A stretch of 64,000 nt of DNA, taken from the NCBI GenBank assembly GCA_019188255.1, contig JAETXT010000006.1, positions 3,348,001-3,412,000 on the forward strand, given 5' to 3'. Made by a program: the position numbers and the translations under genes. The notes beneath the pieces are model-generated. The model was not told the DNA's origin. It worked only from the letters and a program-made list of their open reading frames with translations, and made no database searches. The DNA is from Verticillium longisporum. Taxonomy: Eukaryota; Ascomycota; Sordariomycetes; Glomerellales; Plectosphaerellaceae. Of this stretch, positions 33,735 to 45,276 are shown in pieces (the first letter of the stretch is position 1; every line of letters begins with the position of its first letter).

Positions 33735-35378
33735 ATGCGCCTCTCAGCGTCAATCGCGGCGGGCCTGGCCCATGCCGGTCTCGCAGCGGCACAACTTGCC
33801 TACGCTGACAACCAGGTCACGGTGCTTCAAGACGAGGACCATGTCGCGACCAACTTTCCCGACGTCGAAGGTCTTGAGCTCTTCTCGCCGGCGTTCGTCA
33901 GTCCAGACACCGTCCCCAAAGCCTTTGCCAATGGCACGAGCGGTCCCACGGACGAGCTGACGATGGATCACTTCCTCCGCACGCTCGCCGCCCGCAACGA
34001 CTACATGACATACCATAATCCTTCCTTCCAGTCGGAAGAGGGCCGCTCACTGCCGTACATCTATCTGTCAACCTCGGAGAAGCCGGGCGGGAGTGGCAGT
34101 CTCAAGAGCTACGCCAACAGCACGCGGTCGAATGATAAAGTCCGCATCTGGATGCAGGGCGGCGTGCACGGCAACGAGCCGGCCGGCGACCAGGCGCTGC
34201 TGGCGCTCCTCGGACAATTCGACGCCAACGCGACGTGGGCTGCCTCGATCCTGGAACACGTCGAGCTGCTTGTGCTGCCGCGCTACAACCCCGACGGCGT
34301 GGCATACTTTCAGCGCTACCTCGCGACCTCGTTCGACCCAAACCGAGACCACACCAAGCTCGCGCGGCAGCAGACGCGCGACATCAAGAAGCTCGTCATG
34401 GACTATGCGCCGCACGTAGGCGTCGACTGCCACGAGTACACGGCGACGCGTGCCTACGGTGCCTCGGACCAGTGGCACGCGGCGCAGGACGGGCAGTTCT
34501 CGGCCATGAAAAACCTCAACATCCATGCTGACATTCGCGAGCTCTCGGAGACGCTCTTTGCCGACAGCATTGCGGCGGCCATGGAGAGCCGCGGCCTGCG
34601 GTGGAGCCCTTACGTCACAGGCAACGCCGGCAGTGACGACGTCGTGCTCGATGAGACGAGCTCCGATGCCAAGATGGGCGACACGTCGGTCGGCCTCAGC
34701 CAAGCCGTCATGTTCCTGACGGAGACGCGCGGCATCCGTCTCGCGGACCAGCACTGGCAACGACGCGTGGCGACGGGATTGACGATGGTGCAGGCACTCG
34801 TGCAGACGGCAGCCGACAATGCCAAGCTCGTCCACGACACAGTCGAGAGGGCACGGGCTGATTTCATCTCGAGCGACGAGGATATTGTCATCACGGACTA
34901 TGCAAAGGCGACGAACATTTCCTGGCCGTTCATCGACGTAACCAACGGCAGCATTGTCGACGTGCCGGTGACGTTTATGAACACGACCCCCGTGACAGCG
35001 AACCTCACGCGGTCGAGGCCGCAGGCATACGTCTTCTCGCGGGCGTGGCACGATGTCGCCGACAGGCTGCAGGCGGCGGGCGTCGTGGTGGATGAGCTGT
35101 ATGGCGATTTTGAGGGCCAAGTCGAGGCGCTCAACGTGACGAGTTCGACCGTGGCCACGTCCAAGTACGAGGGCGTCGTGCGCACGACGGTGACGACCGA
35201 GTCTGTGAGCAAGGGGGTGAAGATCCCAGCGGGAGGCTACTGGGTCAGCACGAGACAGAAGAACGCAGCACACGCGTTCAACGTGCTGGAGCCGGAGAAT
35301 ATCGACTCGTATGTAACGTTTAATATTCTGCCGGTGGACGTCGGGGATGAGTATCAAGTGTACCGCGTGCCGGTGTGA
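33735..35378 (+). CDS. secreted M14 zinc carboxypeptidase-like protein
   Basis: A 547-aa intronless gene. The first about 19 residues (MRLSASIAAGLAHAGLAAA) are a signal peptide. The peptidase M14 fold is shown by the zinc-binding HxxE in GGVHGNEPAGDQALL, the substrate-binding region LPRYNPDGVAYFQRY, the third zinc ligand region GVDCHEYT, and the catalytic-type Glu in MFLTETRGI. The C-terminal about 180 residues form an extra beta-rich domain with several N-glycosylation sequons (NIS, NGS, NVT). It most resembles the fungal M14 group of extracellular peptidases rather than the classical pancreatic-type enzymes; no propeptide boundary is obvious. The antisense frame of 429 codons is a GC-bias shadow. 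Very GC-rich third positions suggest good expression. Confidence 0.9.
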   Translation: MRLSASIAAGLAHAGLAAAQLAYADNQVTVLQDEDHVATNFPDVEGLELFSPAFVSPDTVPKAFANGTSGPTDELTMDHFLRTLAARNDYMTYHNPSFQSEEGRSLPYIYLSTSEKPGGSGSLKSYANSTRSNDKVRIWMQGGVHGNEPAGDQALLALLGQFDANATWAASILEHVELLVLPRYNPDGVAYFQRYLATSFDPNRDHTKLARQQTRDIKKLVMDYAPHVGVDCHEYTATRAYGASDQWHAAQDGQFSAMKNLNIHADIRELSETLFADSIAAAMESRGLRWSPYVTGNAGSDDVVLDETSSDAKMGDTSVGLSQAVMFLTETRGIRLADQHWQRRVATGLTMVQALVQTAADNAKLVHDTVERARADFISSDEDIVITDYAKATNISWPFIDVTNGSIVDVPVTFMNTTPVTANLTRSRPQAYVFSRAWHDVADRLQAAGVVVDELYGDFEGQVEALNVTSSTVATSKYEGVVRTTVTTESVSKGVKIPAGGYWVSTRQKNAAHAFNVLEPENIDSYVTFNILPVDVGDEYQVYRVPV

Positions 35379-35489
35379 GCGAAGGAACGAGCGTAGGCAG
35401 ATAGAGGGAAAATCGAGCTAGCCCGGATTGGTGTCGAGAAGTCGGTGACTGATCTTAATCCCGCAATCCAGGCCTTTCTTTCATCAATC

Positions 35490-35571
35490 GGCCAGATGGC
35501 AGAGTGGTCTAATGCGATAGACTAGAAATCTATTCACTTCGGTGGCGCAGGTTCAAATCCTGCTCTGGTCG
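35490..35571 (+). tRNA. tRNA-Ser(AGA)
   Basis: An 82-nt cloverleaf. The acceptor stem GGCCAGA pairs with TCTGGTC; the anticodon loop CTAGAAA presents AGA; a long variable arm (CACTTCGGTG) marks a type II tRNA; the T arm is GCAGGTTCAAATCCTGC. No intron. The acceptor and T arms pair fully apart from one G-U pair. Confidence 0.95.
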
Positions 35572-35576
35572 TTCTG

Positions 35577-35580
35577 TTTT
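35577..35580 (+). terminator. RNA polymerase III terminator of tRNA-Ser
   Basis: A run of four Ts six bases after the tRNA 3' end, the minimal polymerase III stop signal. Confidence 0.7.
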
Positions 35581-36034
35581 GTCCTGCTGTGTTCAGGGGG
35601 GGACCGAAATGGTCCTGTTTCTGTTTTGCTGTGGTGATGTAGAAGAAAGGGTTTTCTCTTTTGCTTCGTACCCCTCCGAGTAGGTGAGAGAGAAGCAGGA
35701 GAGGAGAGGAAGAGAGGAAAGGAAGAGGAAAGAACGACGGAGAGGCGCAAATATGTGGCCAGTCGCTTGCAGCTGGTGGCACTCAGCGGGGTATACGTAC
35801 TGGCTGCGGGCCACAGCGACAAGCCCCGATAAGGCCTCACGTCACTCTCGTCCGCCCCCAACCTCAATCGGTCTCCAGGCTTCAGTCAGTCAATGCAAAC
35901 CTATGCCTCGGCCGCAACCTCTGCCACCTGGTGTGCCCTTCCCCTTGCCCAACACCGCACCAGCACGAGCATCCGTACCACTGAGACGCTTCTGAAGCTG
36001 TGAAGCCTCGAGGCTTCTTCTCCTTTTGCCCACC
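35581..36034. other. intergenic, purine-rich patch
   Basis: Between the tRNA and Vps24. It includes a GA-rich tract at 35683-35740. The overlapping minus-strand frames are not supported. Confidence 0.5.
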
Positions 36035-36833
36035 ATGGAGACCATCCGGGCCATGTTCGCCAAACCAGACCCCCAGGCCCAGGTGCGTTTCCGGCCCTCC
36101 CCTCCCTCTTCTCCCTCTCCCCCCTTCCTCGCCCCTCGCCTCGACGAATGAACCCAAACGAGAGAGACTGCTGCTGACGGCCAGCGCCTTGCAGCTTCGA
36201 AAATGCAACACGCTCCTCCGCTCCAACATTCGCAAGCTCGACCGCGACATCCTCGCCGTCAAGCAGGTCGAGGCCAAGACCAAGAACCCCATCATCGCCG
36301 CCGACAAGCGCGCCCAGCGCGACCCGACGCGGGCGCGCCAGGCGCAGAAGGAGGCCCGCGACTTTGCGCGCGAGCTGATCCGCGCGCGCAAGACGAGCGC
36401 CCCGGCTCTGACGTCCAAGGCCCAGCTCAACAGCGTGCAGATGCAGGTCAACGAGGCCTTTGCCGTGCGCAAGATTGAGGGCTCCATCCGCGCCAGCGTC
36501 GGCATCATGAAGGACGTCAACACGCTCATCCGCCTGCCCGAGCTCGCCGGCACCATGCAGGAGCTCAGCGTCGAGCTCATGAAGGCCGGCGTCATTGAGG
36601 AGATGGTCGGCGAGAGCCTGCCCGAGGAGATGGACCTCGAGGGCGAGGAGGTCGAGGCCGACGGCGAGGTCGACAAGGTCCTCGGCGAGATCCTGAAGGA
36701 CCGCATGCCCAAGGAGAAAATGCCGACCGTGCCTGTTCACCAAGAGCCCAAGCAGGCGGAGGAGGAGGACGAGGAGGACAATGAGGCCATGATGGACCAG
36801 ATGCGCGACCGTCTCGAGGCGCTGCGGAGCTGA
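36035..36833 (+). CDS. VPS24: ESCRT-III subunit Vps24/CHMP3
   Basis: Core ESCRT-III subunit that copolymerises on endosomes with Vps2 and Snf7 to drive membrane scission. Exon 1 36035-36082, the intron 36083-36194 (GTGCGT...TTGCAG), exon 2 36195-36833; 228 aa, the normal family size. It begins METIRAMFAKPDPQAQ. The basic N-terminal helices (RKCNTLLRSNIRKLDRDI) carry a positive surface, and the family stretch AFAVRKIEGSIRASVGIMKDVNTL follows. The acidic C-terminal half ends in a MIM-like helix (MMDQMRDRLEALRS), which binds the Vps4 MIT domain. The early intron close to the start codon is common in fungal ESCRT genes. Confidence 0.94.
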
Positions 36834-36867
36834 GAGGGACAACAGACGAAGGCGCAGAAGCCGAAGA

Positions 36868-36931
36868 CAAGAGACGAGAGAGGAGACGAGAGAGAGACAC
36901 GAGAGAAAGAGAGAGACGGGAGAGAGAGAGA
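36868..36931. repeat. GA-rich low-complexity tract
   Basis: Imperfect GAGA/GACGAGAG repeats in the Vps24 3' UTR region, read as CT repeats on the other strand. Confidence 0.85.
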
Positions 36932-37460
36932 TGGAGGCACGGAAATAGGCGCGGTCTGGTTATCTGTCTGTCTATACGCATGTGTTCGCGGGGCGTTTTT
37001 GGAGTTTCTGCGGGCGACCGTCCCTCTGCCGAGACGAAGCTGTGGCAACGAACTCGAGACTGGGAGACACGCATGGGACGACTTTATGGAGGTTCTTCGA
37101 CGTGGGGTTGTCGTCCTGATGCATCATGGCGCGATCGCGAGGCGATGCGCCTTCGAATCCACGGCGGCTTGTTCTAGACTATTATCAAATGGGACATATC
37201 TTCGCCATAATGGTGGTAGTCACGCGTGATGGCAAGCAAATTGATACATTCTGGTCAGATCACCACGGCATTGCTGTAACGAGAAAGCCTATCTATCGTC
37301 ACAATTTTGCCCTGCCGCAACGGATCAGTAAACAGAGCCAGCGTCAGGAAGGCACCATCTTAGGCACCTTACCTAGGCAATTGGGCAGTACGCACAAACG
37401 ACGTTGGCCCCACCTCCAAACAGAGGCAACATCACCCTCACACATTCCCAATCCCCAACG
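36932..37460. other. intergenic, no gene seen
   Basis: 3' side of Vps24 and promoter of the phosphoesterase gene, with one ACCTAGG motif near 37372. Nothing coding is supported. Confidence 0.5.
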
Positions 37461-38333
37461 ATGAACATCGCGAGAGCCATCCAGGCGCAACTCCGACCAG
37501 CATCGGGCCCACGGGTCCAGATCCTGTCCGATCTCCACCTCGAAGTCTGCCAGCAGTATACGTCCTACCACTTCCCGTCCTCGGCACCGCTGCTGCTCCT
37601 CGGCGGCGACATTGGCCGCCTCATCGACTACGAGGGCTACCGCCGCTTCCTGGAAGCCCAGGTCGCCCGCTACCGAAAGGTCTTCCTGGTGCTCGGCAAC
37701 CACGAGTTCTTCGGGCTCGACTACGACGCGGGCCTCGCCCAAGCCCGCCGTCTCGCCGCCGAGCCCAGCCTCGCCGCCGGCCTCGTCCTGCTCCACAAGA
37801 CGCGCTGGGACGATCCCGGATCCGGCCTGACCATCCTCGGCTGCACGCTCTGGTCCGCGCTGCCGGACGACAGCCACGACCTCGTCAGGACCAGTGTCAG
37901 CGACTACGCCCACATCCACGCGTGGACCCCGGCAAGGCACAACGAGGTCCACGCCGACGAGGTCGCCTGGCTCCGCGAGCAGGTCGCGCAGCTCGCGTCC
38001 GGCGGCCGCCAGGAACAAGGCAGAGCGCGCCGGCTCCTCGTGGCGACGCACCATGCCCCTTGCGTCAAGGGCACGTCGCGGCCCGAGCATGCGGCGAGTC
38101 CCCTGTCGTTCGCGTTCGCGACCGATCTCGTTCATGAGAAGGCCTGGGCCTGGGCCGGGGTCAAGGTCTGGGTCTTTGGCCACACGCACTTCTCGACGAG
38201 CTTCACGCAGAACGGCATCAGGCTGGTGGCGAACCAGAGGGGCTATGTTCTCCCCGGCGGCAAGGCGTTGGAAAACGAGAGCAAAGCCAAGGGCCGTCAA
38301 GCGTTTGACGCCGCAAAGTTTGTTACTCTGTGA
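37461..38333 (+). CDS. calcineurin-like metallophosphoesterase
   Basis: A 290-aa intronless enzyme of the binuclear metallophosphoesterase superfamily; substrate unknown. The metal ligand blocks are all visible: DLHLE (block I, D-x-H), GGDIG (block II), GNHEFFG (block III), THHAP (block IV) and GHTHFS (block V). This is the short cytosolic type found in many fungi as an uncharacterised Ser/Thr-phosphatase superfamily protein. There is no signal peptide. The Met at 37461 (MNIARAIQ) is preferred to an upstream Met at 37404 because the intervening residues are low-complexity and the distance to block I then fits the family. Confidence 0.9.
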   Translation: MNIARAIQAQLRPASGPRVQILSDLHLEVCQQYTSYHFPSSAPLLLLGGDIGRLIDYEGYRRFLEAQVARYRKVFLVLGNHEFFGLDYDAGLAQARRLAAEPSLAAGLVLLHKTRWDDPGSGLTILGCTLWSALPDDSHDLVRTSVSDYAHIHAWTPARHNEVHADEVAWLREQVAQLASGGRQEQGRARRLLVATHHAPCVKGTSRPEHAASPLSFAFATDLVHEKAWAWAGVKVWVFGHTHFSTSFTQNGIRLVANQRGYVLPGGKALENESKAKGRQAFDAAKFVTL

Positions 38334-39801
38334 GCTCGCAGTTTCATGGATCAGGATGTGCTCAGTGTGACCTCGTGGCTCTTTCTGCTGCCCCGCTGTT
38401 CATCCTTGTCGAAGCGAAGTGCTGCTCATCTACAATGCTGGGAGAGGGCCGGACTGTCCGGTGCCCAGGGTGTCCTCGTCAGTTCCAGTAAAGTAAACTT
38501 ACGAGGTACTCGAATCTTTCTCCGCTGAAGCGCTCGTTCTTGCGCAAAACATTGAGAAAGGAAATATTTCTGGTCAAATGCCCAGGCTAGTTGTCTTGGT
38601 AAGAGGACTGCAGAGCTGATTCATCTTCCCCTCAGCAATATTGATATTGTGACCATGCTAATGCTCAGTCTAGCCTTCGTGTCGAAAAGAGGGCCAGAGG
38701 CTCTATAGAACCGGGTTCATGCCGCGATATAGATGGTCCAGGGTCGGATCGCGTTCCGCAAGCAGGGAAATTAGCTTCAATATAACATCGAGGAAACTCT
38801 GCCCTCCCCAGGAGCCGAAAGGCTATCAGAAGGCCCAGTCATCTTCTTCCGCCATCGTACGTGTCTCGGCCGCAAAACTGGCATTTGCGCCCCAGGCGTT
38901 CCGTCAACTTCAGCGTCACACGACGACAAATGTACAAATCTTCACGAGCAAAACGTAAAAGAAATGGAAAACGTCATTCCCTTCACTCCGACGCGTTCGA
39001 TGTAACGTCCCTAGAGGTCCAAAGTGAACACCCCACCCAGCTCTTGACGAGACTCGAGACCCCCGGTCGGGCTGCGAGCAAACCAGGGCGCCCGCTCGGC
39101 ATCGCTCAGCATCGATCTAAGCACATCTAAGCAGTGCAGATCCCGTCCCGCCACATCTTATTCATCCCGCCCGGCACCCCAACAGTGGGGCCGCAACGCG
39201 ATACAGTACGCGCAGCGGGGGTTCCCCCCCCCTCTCGCCGTGCGGACTTCCGCCTATTCCACTGCCTTCTCCCTTGCCCTTCCGTTCGAGGGGCCGCACG
39301 ACGCTGAGTCAAAGCCCCATCCTCGCGATCGTGATTCTCAGGTCGGCCCCCTGGCTAGACTGAAAGACTCGACGAGGCACTCTTTGATTCGGTTTTGATG
39401 TCTTGTTTGGGGCTTAGCCTGCACGGCGGTCAAGGTAATTCATCGTGACCAACACGCATCGGAGCGGGCGGGCAAGTGGTTGCGTGCATCTTTCCGCGGG
39501 TGGAAAGAGGGGCGTGTTACACGGGGAGGTATTTTGTGGCAAGAGGGCCGCTGGACGATGAGGAGGCGAAGCACGGCAGACATGGAGGGGGAGGAGATGA
39601 GGCAATGTTCGGGCTGGCTTGGCTCCCCGGATGAAAGGTTGATAGACCGACGTTGCTGGATCGCGGGATTGGGATGTGCGGAGACAATCAGATATAAAAG
39701 GAGAGTGAGAACCTCACACTTGGATATCATGCTTCCCCCCTCCTCAGCCAGCCCAGCACCAGTAGCCTCACAGCTTCCTCTCAGCCTCACCAACCGTCGC
39801 C
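38334..39801. other. intergenic, no gene seen
   Basis: About 1.5 kb without supported coding sequence. The last 110 nt are the core promoter and leader of the isochorismatase-like gene. Confidence 0.55.
39692..39699 (+). promoter_or_regulatory. TATA box of the isochorismatase-like gene
   Basis: ATATAAAA about 105 nt upstream of the ATG at 39802, in a CT-rich context typical of regulated fungal genes. Confidence 0.7.
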
Positions 39802-40606
39802 ATGAAGTTCTCCGCCACCCTCAGCCTCGCCGTTTCGGCCCTCGTGTCTGCCGTCGCAGCCAAGTCGAGTAACGGTAGGTGTTCTGCCCATGAATCTTGG
39901 CCTGACGTGTAGCCGTTGAACTTGTGACTAACCGGGCTCCCACAGCCTATGTGCATGAGCGCCTCGACAAGAACGACACGCTGCTGCTCGTCGTCGATAT
40001 CCAGGAAGGCCTGATCAACCTTGCGCGCGACTCTGACCCGACTCTCTTCCGCAACAACTACCTCGCTCACTCGAGCCTCGGCCGCGTCTTTGACCTTCCC
40101 GTCATTCTGACGACGTCGGCCGAGACGGGCCCCAACGGGCCCCTGCCGGAGGAGATTTTGACCTTCAACCCTACGGCGCCCCTGATCCGGCGCAACGGCG
40201 AGGTCAACGCCTGGGACAACGAAGAGTTCCGCGACGCCGTCCGCGCCGCCAACAAGACGCAGATCATCCTCGCCGGCATCACGACCGACGTGTGCACCGC
40301 CTTCCTCGCCCTCTCCCTGCGCGCCGAGGGTTACTCCGTGTGGGCCAACCTCGAGGCTTCGGGCACTACGACCGACCTCATCCGCGACGCCTCCAACGAC
40401 CAGATGCGCGCTGCCGGCGTCACCGTCACGAGTACCTTTGCCATCGCCATGGACCTCATGCGCGACTGGCGCAACACCCCGGCGCCCCCGAGCTGCTGCC
40501 CTGGCTCGACACCTACTACCCCGTCTACGGCAACCAGGCGCGCGGCCACCGCGCCGCCGTCGCCAACGGCACCCTGCTGCCCGGTCAGGACACTCTTCCT
40601 CTCTAG
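39802..40606 (+). CDS. secreted isochorismatase-family hydrolase, frameshifted near its 3' end
   Basis: Cysteine hydrolase of the isochorismatase fold. Exon 1 39802-39874 (signal peptide MKFSATLSLAVSALVSAVAA), the intron 39875-39945 with a GACTAAC branch site, exon 2 39946-40606. Catalytic features: the Asp of LLVVDIQEGL, the segment around LIRRNGEVNAW, and the nucleophile Cys in ITTDVCTAF. The frame that carries the body of the domain leaves family-like sequence after MDLMRDWRNTP. The expected end (GAPELLPWLDTYYPVYGNQA, then a short tail to the stop at 40604-40606) lies in another frame. One extra C in the CCCC run at 40477-40480 would reconcile the two, and total exon length is one short of a multiple of three. 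Either a sequence error or recent damage; the catalytic part is intact. Confidence 0.85.
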
Positions 40607-43600
40607 ATCGGAGGGCCGGGCATGGTTCGGAACTTCTGCCTGCGGCGCGTCAATCAGTCATTTCAACGGCGTCGTTGCTGCGTTTGATGATCTTCCACTG
40701 TCAGGAAGGCCTGCGTGATGAAACAGTAGGAACAGGAGCGCATGCAAGGGGAAAGAGCATGACTCTGATGAGGAATAATCCCAGAGCGCACCGCATGACT
40801 CTGACCAAGGCCAGAGTCAGAGTGCACGGTAGACCTTCGGTCTCCGGAGCTCATGTAAGGACGTAGGGAATAGATGGCTTAGCATAGCACCTAATTTGTT
40901 ACGAATCGAAGAACGCAAAAAAGCGCAATCGTCCCAGGCTAGATCATGTCATGCGCGTGCGCTATGTTTGTGGACCTTCAATGCAACGGCGATAGCCATG
41001 ACTCTTGTGCTTGTGAACGGACTTTCGTCTCACACATGTCAAGCACCTCGGGATGAACACCGACGCATGGACAGAGGTGTAGATGTAGAAGACCATGCGT
41101 GATTGCGAAGTTGGATCTCCGCTGCGTGGTCGACGCCCCCCTCGAAGACCGTCTGCAGCCCTGTTGGCTGCCCGACAGCGCTAGAAGGGCTGTGGAATCC
41201 TTCTACTATCGAGCTAGAAGGGTTTTCCTCGGGAAACGAGTCAGTACCCCGACGATGGCTCCGACCCTCTCCAGGCTCCATTGCCACTACACCAACCGGG
41301 CGGCCCCTTCTTCTTGGGGTTGTAGGCTACCAGTCGCAGCCTTCTAGGCTGGCGCTGGCGGGGAAAGTCAGAATCTCGACAGGCGTTTCCTCATGCGGAC
41401 CGCACAGCTAGGAGACGTTTTCTATGCCGACGGTTGTCCGCCTCCGTGTGCGGGGCAATATCCCGGTCCGACTGGTGGCCAAATGCCCGAGGAGGGCCGA
41501 CACATGCCAACCCAGTCTGTCTGATTACAGCAACCTGTCGGACCGAGAGAGTGCGGTGAGTGCTTAACTCGGAAAAGGTCGTTGAGGCCAGCTGAAGTCA
41601 AGATGCATCATGGTTGTCACACAACAGGCGTCGTCGAATGAAGCGGCAGGCATTAGACCAACGTGTCGGACAGAATCGGTCGCCTTGATCTTGTAACTTC
41701 GGTAAGACCCCGGAGCAGGGGAGGGCGGTGGAGAATCGGAATGTGAGTTGTAAATGTCGTTGCGGCCGGTTCTCGGTTGTTGAGGAGTAGTGATGACGTA
41801 GCTGCGATGTGGATGTAACTAGCAAAACAAGATCGAGGTACCTGGAAGCTGGCTTCGATGCCGCGCGCCGGCTATGTATCGGGTGCACCCGGCTGCCATG
41901 GCATCCCGCGTGTTGGGCATGACTTTTGAGTGCCGTTATCGGTATGTTATGCTGTGAAGGCTATTTGTGTCGTGCCGCGAATGGCGGTGCAATGCAATCA
42001 TGACCCTCTCTGTTTGGAGCAAACAAGGTCGACCGCCCAGTCGTGGGGTTGGAAGATGCATCAAGATCAAATGACCGATACGGCCATATTTTGCGCGTCT
42101 ATCACAATTCAAGGCGTAGTAGCGACACACGGGACCAACAAGCTGCCTGGTTTCGAGGCAGCGGAAAAGCAAACGTGATGTCCAATGTGCTGGGCGCACT
42201 GATACGTGACCAACCACGCATTAGAGCGTCGCAGGTGCTCAGCACGGGGGTACCACAAAGGAAACCAACTCGACGGACGACAGCGCTAAGACCTCCGTTA
42301 TGTATCGCCAGCAAGTGACCTGGGCCTTTCCACGCCAGGCAACATGTGATAACGATTGCGATTGGGGTCGTCCAGCAACCACTCAGTTTCATCTGGACTT
42401 CTGACTTCGAGGGGGGGTCACGAGTTGGACGAGGACCGCGTGGGATGTCTCTTGTTCATCCCACGCCTTTCTCCCCCCCACCTATCGCAGGTAAGGCGGG
42501 TTACGCGGGGGGCGTGGATCTCCCATGCTGAGTGCGGCACGCAGCAACGTTGTGTGAGCGAGTGGAGGGGACCTTGCCGAGTTACCATGTACTGCGATGA
42601 GCCAACAGCTGCTCGGGACAAGATGTTGCGGTGGTTGCACGTGAAGATAAAGTAGGTTAAATTGGTCACCACGCTTGTCGGCAGCGCTGGCCCCTGGCCC
42701 GACGCTTTCCAAGAGGCGCGTTGCGAGGGCTAAATGACCTGCCCCGAAAGGCAACTGACAGCCGTCGTGCCGCCCGCGTTGGATAGCATCGCTCTTGCGG
42801 GATTGCCATCTCCTGCCTGCCCTGACAGAAAGGCCTGGTCGGTAATTCGGATTGCGTGCTGGTCCCAGCACATGTAAATGGGTCAAAGGAACGAGTCTAG
42901 AAGGAGAGGAGCCGACGACAAAGTTGGTGGTCAAAGCATCGAAAATTGGTGCGCTCCGGAGCGCATATTGTCCACTACCCACTAGCAGTCGAGGCGGCTT
43001 CTCGCACATCCGCACCGAAACCACCGAGGGCGTGTACCATGTACGCTTCGGGAAAACTGGTTGAGCAAGTGGCCAAGCGGTCCAACAAGCTGGCAGGGTC
43101 GGCCCAGTGCTGCGAAGTTCTCCAAGGGTCCTGGGCCCTGAAGGAGCCGATCGCTACCAACTTGACAGGCGGGGCCTGATAGACGGGCATGGACAGGGGG
43201 GGAGTGCCCCCAAGGAGAGTCCCCGTCCGCCTGGACCCGGAGATCGAGCTCCCGCTGGAGGAAGGATTGAGGCGAGAAGGGTCCTGGAGTCGCCGCCAAG
43301 GGGGTCGAGGTCCCTGCTTCTGCTTTGTTTGCTTTGCTACTGGTGAAAGATGGGGGATCGTCCAGCCGCCTGCCTTTCCGGAAAATCTACCGCCTCTTTC
43401 ACCCCTCAAGCCCCCTCATTCCCCCTCGCCGAATTCCCTGTCGAACGACCACCTGAGATAGTGAGCGGTTCTCGGACGCTCGAAATCGCGGGCTAGCCAT
43501 TCATTGATGGAGCGGTCGAGTCGATTCCCACGCTTTGTTGAGGGACCGCCGTTGGTGCGTCGCAGGCTGGCGCGGCTTTTCACCCAGACCAACAACAGGT

Positions 43601-45260
43601 GTAGGTTTCGTCTTTCGTCGACCTGGTTGGTGGACTTACTGGCGACTCACAGCCGTTGTGTTGAGCGTCCTCTCCCCTATGGACAATCACTTGTCCAGTC
43701 ATTGAGGGCGCAATTGTCACGAGTCAGGGTCAGCTGAAGTAAGCAATCCATCAATCAAGCTACAGTATCGCGGCGGTCAGTCACCGTTGGTGTGCCGCAG
43801 CGGCTACAGACACTGCTGGACGGTGGAGGCGCCGCTGGGGTGTCCTGAAGGCGGTGAGTCACTTTGGGGTGCTGTTGAACAACACACAAGGACAGGTATT
43901 TTGAACAACGATGCATCGTCACCGCCCCAACGCCATTCTGCACCGTTGGATCGATGCAATGCAGATGTGACTCTGACAGGACGGGAGCGGCGGGAAGCGG
44001 CGGCGGCGTAAGTCGGGCAGGCAGAACTGAACGGATGCGACTGAGCGGCGTTGTGGTAGGGGACACACGATGAGTCCGGATAGCGACCAACCAAACAATG
44101 TTGAGGGAGCGTGAGTGAGGCCCTGAGGGAATGCTGACGATGCTACGGCGCGGCGAGGCGTTGGCCATTGGAACTATTGCCAGGCAACGTCGCAACGGCG
44201 TGCGTGTTGCTGATTGTGTGGCTCGTACCCGAATCGACTGGCATTGAGTGGCCACCCTCAAACTCGCTCTCGCACTAACACAACACACCCTCCCATCGGT
44301 CGGCGACGCGTTCGTTTGCCTGGCTGGCATCCAAAAGCGACTCGGCGTTTTGGGAGTATTCCACCTCAATTCCACCAAGGCACACACTTTTCCTCGGCAT
44401 CGCATCGCCAGAGCAGGCTAGGTGCAAACCGCGCGAATGGAAGGGCGACGGTTTAGCATCAGCTTGTGAGAGGCCGAGACGCGCTCCGCCAGTGCCCGAG
44501 GAGGCGCGCCTAGGATGAGGGAGAATGACTCTTTCGGCTCGACTCATCTCGTCGGCCGCAACCAACCAGTCCTGGATGACCGTGGCACTCGGGGCAACAT
44601 GTCTCTGGGCGCTGCTGGAAACCTGGGGGTGGAGGAAGAAATCGCGGGGGACTGGAATCCAGATGTGGACGCCTTCTTGTTTGCTTTGCCTCGTTGGTCT
44701 GGCTTGTCTATGGTTTGTTGTGTGGTTGGCGTCTGGTCGCCTTCTTGGTTTTGGCGATTCTGCTCAATCGGATGACACCGCAAGGCGATGATTGTTCCTT
44801 CTGACACCCCATCCCTTCCTTCCTGAGCCGGCGGCCAGACCCGGGCACCAGGATGCAGGCAGGCAGGCAGACAGGGCAGGGGTGACTGTTCGTCAAAAAT
44901 CGAGGTTTGATGACGGTAACTTCCTTTTCCCGCCTCGTCCCAGCAAAAGGACCTGCCTCAGACTCCCCTTCCTTGCCTGCCTCCCTGCACACCCAGGCCT
45001 CGGTAGGTCTGCCTGCCAGATCCAGTATGCGCCTTCCCGGCTGGATGGATTGATGGGATGGCATGGAAATGGGGGAAGGACCGAAGCACGGTTGGCACGG
45101 GCTCCTCGCATCTCGGGGAGGAAGCCGCGAGCGGGAGAAGGAAGGAAAAGGTGGGTCCTTCTGTCAAGGGGACAGCGGCGCCTGCCTTTTCGTATCTTAG
45201 ACAGACCGAACGGGGAACCCAAGCGGGATTGTCTTTTGGCGCGGTACGTACCGATGAAGA

Positions 45261-45276
45261 GGGGGGGGGGGGGGGG
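45261..45276. repeat. poly-G run
   Basis: Sixteen consecutive Gs within a longer purine-rich tract. The run length is likely to be unreliable in sequencing. Confidence 0.9.

Noticed and set aside
34068..35357. 429-codon open frame on the minus strand
   Set aside because: Antisense shadow of the M14 peptidase gene; Arg/His/Val-rich composition typical of the complement of GC-biased codons.
37344..38300. 318-codon minus-strand open frame
   Set aside because: Shadow of the metallophosphoesterase gene, which has all five metal-binding blocks on the plus strand.
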